Source: Alphaproteobacteria bacterium (GTDB lineage: Bacteria > Pseudomonadota > Alphaproteobacteria > Rhizobiales > Beijerinckiaceae). Taken from it: a stretch of DNA of 48,798 nucleotides. The position numbers and the translations under genes were made by a program. The stretch covers positions 1-48,798 of the forward strand of contig VGEB01000010.1 of the NCBI GenBank assembly GCA_016869435.1, given 5' to 3'. The notes under the pieces are model-generated. The model had not been told where the DNA came from. It did no database searches and saw only the letters and a program-made list of their open reading frames with translations. Below, one piece after another: positions 43,476-48,798 of the stretch. Numbering within the stretch: the first letter of the stretch is position 1; every line of letters begins with the position of its first letter.

Positions 43476-43882
43476 ATGCAGTCCTTGACGATTGGGCGGC
43501 TTGCCGAGGCGGCGGGCGTCAATCTGGAGACGGTGCGTATTACGAGCGCATCAGGCTAATGCCGTCGCCTGCGCGGACGGCAAGCGGGCATCGCGTCTAT
43601 GAAGAGGGCCACATCCGACGGCTGACGTTCATCCGTCGTGGCCGCGAGCTTGGGTTCGGCATCGAGCAAATTCGCGCTCTCTTGGGCCTCGCCGAGCCGT
43701 CCCGCGCCTCTTGCGCGGAGGTGAGAGAGATCGCGCGAACGCATCTCGACGAGGTGCGGACGAAGCTCGCTGATCTCGTTAGGCTTGAGGGCATTCTCGC
43801 CGCGACAATCGCCCAATGTTCGGGCGATGCCGCGCCCTCATGTCCTGTGCTCGACATGCTAACGGACTCGGCGCGCGTATAG
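43476..43882 (+). pseudogene. merR: Frameshifted MerR (mercury-responsive regulator)
   Basis: From ATG 43476 the frame reads MQSLTIGRLAEAAGVNLETV, a perfect MerR winged-helix start, then hits a stop at 43558-43560. Restoring one base after 43537 (in the Arg codon before TATTAC) yields YYERIRLMPSPA and an intact rest of 135 residues. The three mercury ligands are all there in the repaired protein: Cys80, Cys115 and Cys123 (SCAEV, QCSGD, SCPVL). So the regulator was complete until one base was lost, or the base is missing through a read error. An internal ATG at 43559 would give only the part lacking most of the DNA-binding domain. Confidence 0.85.
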
Positions 43883-43898
43883 ATAATTTTATGCGAAA

Positions 43899-43920
43899 GG
43901 AGGCGCATTTACTCGCCTCC
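43899..43920. repeat. Stem-loop just before pdxJ
   Basis: GGAGGCG (43899-43905) and CGCCTCC (43914-43920) form a 7-bp stem with an 8-base loop, ending 16 bases before the pdxJ start codon. It includes an AGGAGG sequence and might affect ribosome access or terminate the merR transcript; neither is proven. Confidence 0.4.
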
Positions 43921-43936
43921 CGAGATATTAGAGCGC

Positions 43937-44692
43937 ATGAGCCCCGAACCCCTCCGCCTCGGCGTCAATGTCGATCATGTCGCCACCGTCCGCAACGCGC
44001 GCGGCGGCCCGCGGCCCGATCCCGTGCGCGCCGCGCTCGCCGCCATCGAAGCCGGCGCCGACGGGATCACCGCGCATCTGCGCGAGGATCGCCGCCACAT
44101 CCACGACGACGACATGGCGCGCCTCAAGGCGGCGATTTCGAAGCCGCTGAATTTCGAAATGGCGGCGACCGAGCAGATGCTCGACATCGCGATCGCGACG
44201 GCGCCGCACGCCGTCTGTCTCGTGCCGGAAAAGCGCACCGAGCGCACCACCGAAGGCGGTCTCGACGTTATCGGCCAGCACGACTATCTGCTGCCTTACG
44301 TCGATCAGCTGACGCGGGAGCGCGTGCGCGTCTCGCTCTTCATCGAGCCGTCGCGGGAGGCGCTCGACGCCGCCGTGTCAATCAAGGCGCCGGTCGTGGA
44401 GCTTCATACCGGCGCCTGGTGTCACGCGGTCGAGGTCGGCGATCTGGGGCGGGCGGAGGCTGAATTCGCCCGGATCGCGGAAGCCGCCGCCTATGGCGCG
44501 GAGCGCGGGCTTGAGATTCACGCCGGGCACGGCCTCGATTATGACACGGCGCGCCGCGTCGCGACGCTGCCGCAGGTCGCCGAGCTCAACATCGGCCATT
44601 TCCTTATCGGTGAGGCGATATTCGTCGGGCTCGCCGAGGCGATTTTCCGCATGCGCCGGGCGATGGAGGAGGGGCGGGCGCAGGCGCGTTGA
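43937..44692 (+). CDS. pdxJ: Pyridoxine 5'-phosphate synthase
   Basis: Final step of the DXP-dependent vitamin B6 route; 251 residues, a TIM barrel. [17 protein letters not shown] (8-24) is the phosphate-binding opening, and [36 protein letters not shown] and [13 protein letters not shown] are all family signatures. The ATG at 43937 has only a weak TAGAG nearby. In related genomes acpS usually follows; here 227 non-coding bases follow, then lepB. Confidence 0.96.
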   Translation: MSPEPLRLGVNVDHVATVRNARGGPRPDPVRAALAAIEAGADGITAHLREDRRHIHDDDMARLKAAISKPLNFEMAATEQMLDIAIATAPHAVCLVPEKRTERTTEGGLDVIGQHDYLLPYVDQLTRERVRVSLFIEPSREALDAAVSIKAPVVELHTGAWCHAVEVGDLGRAEAEFARIAEAAAYGAERGLEIHAGHGLDYDTARRVATLPQVAELNIGHFLIGEAIFVGLAEAIFRMRRAMEEGRAQAR

Positions 44693-44769
44693 GGCCGGAC
44701 CCGCCGGCCAGCCGGGAAACAACAGGCGCATTAGCGTTAATCCCCGAATGCGGCCAGGCGCTGTTGGAA

Positions 44770-44890
44770 CGCGGATAAGCTGGCGCGCGGCCATCCGTTT
44801 GGCGTGGCCTCCACGCCGCCCTTATCCGCGGGCGCAGGTTCTCATCGAAGCTATGGCGTGGTAAGTCGGGCGGCCCGGGCGGGACCCGAC
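44770..44890. other. Structured non-coding stretch between pdxJ and lepB
   Basis: CGCGGATAAG (44770-44779) pairs exactly with CTTATCCGCG (44821-44830). Inside this is a 7-bp hairpin, GGCGTGG (44801-44807) with CCACGCC (44811-44817). A second hairpin pairs GTCGGG (44865-44870) with CCCGAC (44885-44890), 14 bases before the lepB ribosome binding site. No supported gene lies here. It may be an RNA leader, a small RNA or an insertion remnant. Confidence 0.45.
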
Positions 44891-44919
44891 GCCGCCCAAA
44901 TCATGAGGAGTGAGTCGGC

Positions 44920-45708
44920 TTGAGCAGGAACATTCCCGTGGCGCGAAAACGCGAAGAGGGCGGTTTTCTAGAGACAGTAAAGGTCATCGTCGAGGCGCTG
45001 GCGATCGCGCTCGTCATCCGCACGCTGCTCTTTCAGCCGTTCAATATTCCGTCTGGCTCGATGATCCCGACCCTGCTCATCGGCGACTATGTGTTCGTGT
45101 CGAAATACGCCTACGGCTATTCGAACTACTCGATGCCGTTCGGTCCCGACATTTTCTCCGGCCGCATTCTGGCGTCGCCGCCGAATCGGGGCGACGTCGT
45201 CGTCTTCAAGCTGCCGCGGGACAATGAGACCGACTATATCAAGCGCGTCATCGGCCTGCCCGGCGACCGCATCCAGGTCATCGACGGCAGGCTCTACATC
45301 AATGGCGTGATCGTTCCGCGCGAGCCGATCGCAAAGGCGGAGACGGAAAATCGCGAGGGCGTCGAAGTTCCCGTGACCACCTATAAGGAAACGCTGCCGG
45401 GGAACGGCGATCATCCCGCGGTCGAACATACGATCATCGAAATCGAGGGCGACCACGGCATCAACGACAGCACCGAGCTCTTCGTCGTTCCGTCCGATCA
45501 CTATTTCATGATGGGCGATAACCGCGATAATTCGACTGATTCACGTATCGCGCCGGAGGTCGGCGGCGTCGGCTATGTGCCCTTCGTCAATCTGGTCGGT
45601 CGCGCCGAGATCATCTTCTTCTCGGTCAGGAAGGATGAGTGGGCGCTCGCCTTCTGGCGCTGGCCCTGGTCGGTGCGCTGGGACCGGCTGTTCCGACCCG
45701 TTCATTGA
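44920..45708 (+). CDS. lepB: Signal peptidase I
   Basis: Cuts signal peptides from exported proteins at the periplasmic face; 262 residues. One N-terminal span (about 18-38), catalytic Ser47 in IPSGSMIPTL, catalytic Lys108 in DYIKRVIGLPGD, and GDNRDNSTDSR is box E. The start is a TTG at 44920 with AGGAG nine bases upstream. It opens the lepB-rnc-era run, with rnc beginning 19 bases after its stop. Confidence 0.96.
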   Translation: MSRNIPVARKREEGGFLETVKVIVEALAIALVIRTLLFQPFNIPSGSMIPTLLIGDYVFVSKYAYGYSNYSMPFGPDIFSGRILASPPNRGDVVVFKLPRDNETDYIKRVIGLPGDRIQVIDGRLYINGVIVPREPIAKAETENREGVEVPVTTYKETLPGNGDHPAVEHTIIEIEGDHGINDSTELFVVPSDHYFMMGDNRDNSTDSRIAPEVGGVGYVPFVNLVGRAEIIFFSVRKDEWALAFWRWPWSVRWDRLFRPVH

Positions 45709-45727
45709 CCGGGCGCATGGGCGCGAC

Positions 45728-46435
45728 ATGACGCGCGGCCGCGACGAGGGGTTTGCGGCGCTGGAAGCGCGCATCGGACATGAGTTCGCCGATCCGGCGC
45801 TGCTGGCGCGAGCGCTGACCCATGTCAGCGCCTCGTCCGCCCGGCGCGAGTCATATGAGCGTCTCGAGTTTCTGGGCGACCGCGTGCTCGGCCTCGCCGT
45901 CGCCCATATGCTCTATGACGCCTTCCCGAACGAGACCGAGGGCGAGCTGTCGCGTCGCCTCGCCGCGCTGGTGCGCAAGGAAACCTGCGCCGAGGTGGCG
46001 GAGGCCTGGGGCGTCGGCCCGGCGATGCGGCTCGGAGAAGGCGAGGCCCAGACCGGCGGGCGCGGCAAGCGCGCTTTGCTCGGCGACATTTGCGAAGCGA
46101 TCATCGGCGCGGCCTTTCTCGACGGCGGCGCCGACGCTGCGGAGCGCATCGTCCGCAAAGCCTTCGGCGATCGTATGGCGGCGCGCGGCCAGGAATTGCG
46201 CGACGCGAAGACGGCCTTGCAGGAATGGGCGCAGGCGCGGGGCTTGGCGACGCCCCGTTATCAGGTCGTCGCCCGCAGCGGACCGGACCATGCGCCCTTT
46301 TTTGAGGTCGCGGTGGACATCAAAGGATTCACTCTGACCCCGGGCTCGGGCGCTTCGAAGCGCGCCGCTGAACAAGCCGCCGCAGCGGCCTTTCTTGCCC
46401 GAGAGGGATCCGGCGTCGGAAAGGGGGAGTCGTGA
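45728..46435 (+). CDS. rnc: Ribonuclease III
   Basis: Cuts double-stranded RNA in rRNA and mRNA processing; 235 residues. The catalytic signature ERLEFLGDRVLG lies near 40-51, with the second acidic site in GDICEAIIGAAFLDGG. The C-terminal double-stranded-RNA-binding domain covers about 160-228 (ALQEWAQARGLATPRY...GASKRAAEQAAAAAFL). The ATG at 45728 starts the family sequence; the longer open frame upstream overlaps lepB. Its TGA overlaps the era GTG (GTGA), so translation is coupled. Confidence 0.96.
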   Translation: MTRGRDEGFAALEARIGHEFADPALLARALTHVSASSARRESYERLEFLGDRVLGLAVAHMLYDAFPNETEGELSRRLAALVRKETCAEVAEAWGVGPAMRLGEGEAQTGGRGKRALLGDICEAIIGAAFLDGGADAAERIVRKAFGDRMAARGQELRDAKTALQEWAQARGLATPRYQVVARSGPDHAPFFEVAVDIKGFTLTPGSGASKRAAEQAAAAAFLAREGSGVGKGES

Positions 46436-47358
46436 GCGGCGGGGACGAATTGGCGCAAGACGAAACGCGCTGCGGCTTTGCGGCGCTCGTCGGCGCGCCG
46501 AACGCCGGCAAGTCGACGCTGCTCAATCAGCTTGTCGGCGCCAAGGTCTCGATCGTCTCGCGAAAGGCGCAGACGACGCGGGCCCTGGTCCGCGGCATCG
46601 CGATTGAAGGCGCGGCGCAGATCATCCTTGTCGATACGCCCGGCATCTTCACGCCCAAGCGCCGGCTCGATCGCGCCATGGTGGCGAGCGCGCTCGCGGG
46701 CGCCGCCGACGCCGACGTGGTTGCGCTCCTCGTCGATTCGCGCAAAGGCCTCGACGAGGAGGTCGAAGCGATATTGACCGAGCTTCAGCAGAATAAGGCG
46801 CCGAAGCTGCTCGTGTTGAACAAGATCGACCTTATTGCCCGCGAAAAGCTGCTGGCGCTGGCGCAGGCGCTCAACGCGCGTCAAAAATTCGACGAAACCT
46901 TCATGATTTCGGCGCTGAACGGCGACGGCGTCGCCGATCTGCGCAAGGCGCTGGCGCGGCGCATGAAGCCTTCGCCCTGGCTTTACCCCGAGGATCAGCT
47001 TTCCGACGCGCCGCTGCGGCTGCTCGCCGCCGAGATCACGCGCGAGAAAATCTACGAGCGCCTGCACGACGAATTGCCGTATCAGTCGACGGTCGAGACC
47101 GAGTCCTGGACCAACCAGAAGGACGGCTCGGCGCGTATCGAACAGACGATCTATGTCGCTCGCGACAGCCAGAAGAAGATTGTCATCGGCGAAGGCGGCC
47201 GCACCATCAAGGCGATCGGTCAAGCGGCGCGTAAAGAAATCGCCGAAGCCGCGGAACAGCCGGTCCATCTCTTTCTTTTCGTGAAGGTCCGCGAGAACTG
47301 GGCGGACGACCCCGAACGCTATCGCGAGATGCGCCTCGATTTCCCCAAGGGCGATTAG
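46432..47358 (+). CDS. era: GTPase Era
   Basis: A GTPase for 30S subunit assembly that binds the 16S rRNA 3' end; 308 residues. G1 is GAPNAGKSTLL (about 21-31), G3 VDTPGIF, G4 NKIDL, and the C-terminal KH domain holds VIGEGGRTIKAIGQAARKEI (about 245-265). The start is GTG 46432, overlapping the rnc stop. Confidence 0.96.
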   Translation: MSGGDELAQDETRCGFAALVGAPNAGKSTLLNQLVGAKVSIVSRKAQTTRALVRGIAIEGAAQIILVDTPGIFTPKRRLDRAMVASALAGAADADVVALLVDSRKGLDEEVEAILTELQQNKAPKLLVLNKIDLIAREKLLALAQALNARQKFDETFMISALNGDGVADLRKALARRMKPSPWLYPEDQLSDAPLRLLAAEITREKIYERLHDELPYQSTVETESWTNQKDGSARIEQTIYVARDSQKKIVIGEGGRTIKAIGQAARKEIAEAAEQPVHLFLFVKVRENWADDPERYREMRLDFPKGD

Positions 47359-47399
47359 TATCAGGCAATCGGGTGATTCGCGCGGCGCTGGAGAGACGG

Positions 47400-47627
47400 A
47401 TGTCTGATGAACGCAAGGCGATGACCGCCTATCGCTTTCTCACCGGGCCGGACGACGCGGCGTTCTGCCATCGCGTTACGCAAGCGTTGAGCCTCGGCTG
47501 GCGGCTCTATGGCTCGCCGTCCCTCACCTTCGATTCGATGCAGAACCGGGTGATCTGCGGCCAGGCTTTGATCAAGGAAGTCGAGGGGATAGACTATAGC
47601 CCGGACATGAAGCTTTCCGAAGTGTGA
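47400..47627 (+). CDS. DUF1737 protein between era and recO
   Basis: A 75-residue protein. TAYRFLTGPDDAAFCHRVTQAL and LGWRLYGSPSLTFDS are the DUF1737 pattern. Function unknown; the domain is seen alone or fused in small cytoplasmic proteins. ATG 47400 has GGAGAG four bases upstream, better than the in-frame ATG-less extension to 47373. It is placed between era and recO with short gaps (41 and 7 bases). Confidence 0.8.
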   Translation: MSDERKAMTAYRFLTGPDDAAFCHRVTQALSLGWRLYGSPSLTFDSMQNRVICGQALIKEVEGIDYSPDMKLSEV

Positions 47628-47634
47628 GCCAGAC

Positions 47635-48378
47635 ATGGAATGGCGCGACGACGCTCTCATCATCGGCGCGCGTCGGCATGGCGAAACCTCCGTCATCCTG
47701 GAACTGATGACCCGTGGACACGGGCGCCATCTCGGTCTCGTGCGCGGCGGACGTTCGCGCTGGCTCCGTCCGATTCTGCAGCCCGGCAATCTTGTCGCCG
47801 CGCAATGGCGTGCGCGTCTTGAGGACCATCTCGGCGCCTTGACGATCGAGCCGCTCGCCGCCCGCGCCGCCCATCTCCTCGATCGCGCCGCGGCGCTCAA
47901 CGGCGTCGCGTCGCTGTGCGCGCTGCTGCGCCTGCTGCCGGAGCGCGACCCACATGAGGAATTGTTTGAAATGGCCGACGCCATCGCGGCGCGGCTTGGC
48001 GACGTTCGCGATTTCGACATCGCGGCTCTGATGATGGCGCGGTTCGAGCTGGCGCTGCTCGGCGCGCTCGGATTCGGACTCGATCTCAACGCCTGCGCAC
48101 TGACCGGCGCGCGGGACGATCTCGCTTATGTGTCGCCGAAATCGGGGCGCGCGGTGAGCCGCGCCGCGGGCGCGCCGTGGCGCGACAAGCTGCTGCCTTT
48201 TCCGGATTTGCTTCAGCGTGAGAGCGTTGCGGCGGCGCAGAGCGATCTTGTCGCCGCGTTCCGATTGACGGGATTTTTTCTGACGCGCGACGTGCTGAAC
48301 CCGCGCGGCGTTGCGCTGCCGGCGGCGCGCGATCTTTACATCGGCGCTCTTGCGCGGTCGTCGTCGCCGCAAATGTAG
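47635..48378 (+). CDS. recO: DNA repair protein RecO
   Basis: Loads RecA with RecR and anneals ssDNA in gap repair; 247 residues. The N-terminal OB fold begins MEWRDDALIIGARRHGETSVIL and has LVRGGRSRWLRPILQPGNLV; the alpha-helical middle and the C-terminal FLTRDVLNPRGVALPAARDLY are also typical. The four zinc cysteines of some RecO proteins are missing (LDLNACALTGARDDLAYVSP keeps one Cys), as is usual in this class. It follows the DUF1737 gene by 7 bases. Confidence 0.93.
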   Translation: MEWRDDALIIGARRHGETSVILELMTRGHGRHLGLVRGGRSRWLRPILQPGNLVAAQWRARLEDHLGALTIEPLAARAAHLLDRAAALNGVASLCALLRLLPERDPHEELFEMADAIAARLGDVRDFDIAALMMARFELALLGALGFGLDLNACALTGARDDLAYVSPKSGRAVSRAAGAPWRDKLLPFPDLLQRESVAAAQSDLVAAFRLTGFFLTRDVLNPRGVALPAARDLYIGALARSSSPQM

Positions 48379-48590
48379 CGCGACTCATGGCTGGTGACGC
48401 CATAGCCCTGGTCGGTGTCGACAAGCACCTCACGGCAGATCGCCTGCATGTCGGCGTCGTCGGCATTCCGCGTCTGCGGCGCGCGCTCCTTCGCAGCGAC
48501 CGTAGATACGGGCGGCTGCGGCCTGTCCAAAGCGAGCGAGGCGGTAGTGACGAGCAGCGTGGCGACGAGCAGCAATGGCAGTTTGTTCAT
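48336..48590 (-). CDS. Small secreted protein overlapping recO
   Basis: An 84-residue exported protein: signal peptide MNKLPLLLVATLLVTTASLA, then a hydrophilic part with ICREVLVDTDQGYGVTSHESRYICGDD holding two Cys. The last 43 bases overlap the recO 3' end on the other strand. ATG 48590 has only a weak AGGC upstream; a longer frame to 48662 precedes the signal peptide and is unlikely. Not recognised; the two Cys suggest a small disulfide-bonded periplasmic protein. Confidence 0.68.
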   Translation of the reverse strand: MNKLPLLLVATLLVTTASLALDRPQPPVSTVAAKERAPQTRNADDADMQAICREVLVDTDQGYGVTSHESRYICGDDDRARAPM

Positions 48591-48677
48591 GGACGCCTGT
48601 CTTGAAAGCCGCAGCAAGCCGGCGAAAATTCGACCGCGCCGATCCGCGCCATCGCTTGGCAAGCCTTCTAACCCGTC

Positions 48678-48798
48678 TTATTCATCCCACCGCCGCGCGA
48701 TTGTGATTTTTTCCGCGACATGATTGCGGGCGCGAGTCCGCTTTGCGTTTTTGGCGCTGGGTGGGTCTGCACTTTTCGCACGCGTTGGAGTTGGTCGG
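48678..48798 (-). CDS. C-terminal end of an unknown protein entering from the right edge
   Basis: A minus-strand frame is open from the window edge to TAA 48680-48678, giving a basic 39-residue tail ending HVAEKITIARRWDE. The basic, Pro/Ala/Lys-rich composition looks like the end of a nucleic-acid-binding protein. Other frames here are also open for 30 or more codons, so this is tentative. Confidence 0.35.
   Translation of the reverse strand, partial: RPTPTRAKSADPPSAKNAKRTRARNHVAEKITIARRWDE

Noticed and set aside
1-48798. CRISPR array, rRNA operon, prophage or insertion sequence
   Set aside because: No regularly spaced direct repeats, no rRNA, no transposase, integrase or phage structural genes were seen.

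Overview
The window is a GC-rich chromosomal segment of an alphaproteobacterium of the order Rhizobiales/Hyphomicrobiales. The evidence is the housekeeping gene set and order (dapA-smpB, rpoZ-rsh-pdxJ-lepB-rnc-era-recO, a KAS gene plus a small protein plus murA), a DnaG without its zinc ligands, and a long acidic RpoD. A Methylocystaceae/Beijerinckiaceae-type host is my guess from overall gene style, not a demonstrated fact. Most of the window is ordinary core genome with high-GC third positions; several short, lower-GC or decaying accessory patches are wedged into it.

Layout. 1-1320: end of a truncated gene, two tiny membrane peptides and a glycine-zipper lipoprotein with a good terminator. 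1321-2982: polyprenyl diphosphate synthase and a DUF1345 membrane protein. 2983-4294: a lower-GC insert on the minus strand encoding a chagasin-type cysteine peptidase inhibitor and a papain-like C1 peptidase. 4381-7062: an MHS-type MFS transporter, a frameshifted HicB-like gene, a small secreted protein with an apparent premature stop, palindromic repeats, and a DUF1902/HicA toxin-antitoxin pair. 7089-11214: rpoD and dnaG. 11333-14364: a TonB-dependent receptor downstream of nikR, probably a nickel uptake module. 14561-16747: tRNA-Arg(CCU), galE, galU. 16920-19678: ketoacyl-ACP synthase, a small basic protein, murA.

19754-33565 is a large minus-strand run: a 1,706-residue exported protein built from repeated G-x-Y beta-sandwich-like units, a thioester-containing bacterial alpha-2-macroglobulin, PbpC (penicillin-binding protein 1C) and then a ParE-like toxin with its antitoxin. 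The alpha-2-macroglobulin/PbpC pair is a known periplasmic defence and wall-repair partnership; the giant third protein in front of it is the least explained gene of the window. 33804-36488 holds an SH3-like secreted protein and a soluble lytic transglycosylase, so 14 kb is devoted to the cell wall and periplasm.

36690-48590 carries dapA, smpB, a NYN-domain nuclease, rpoZ, rsh (RelA/SpoT), then a roughly 1.9-kb accessory patch between rsh and pdxJ (GNAT acetyltransferase, decayed copy of the rsh 3' end, Cys-rich GDCC protein, MerT, frameshifted MerR), then pdxJ, a structured non-coding stretch where acpS is often found, lepB, rnc, era, a DUF1737 protein, recO and a small secreted protein. The last bases look like the C-terminal end of a further minus-strand gene.
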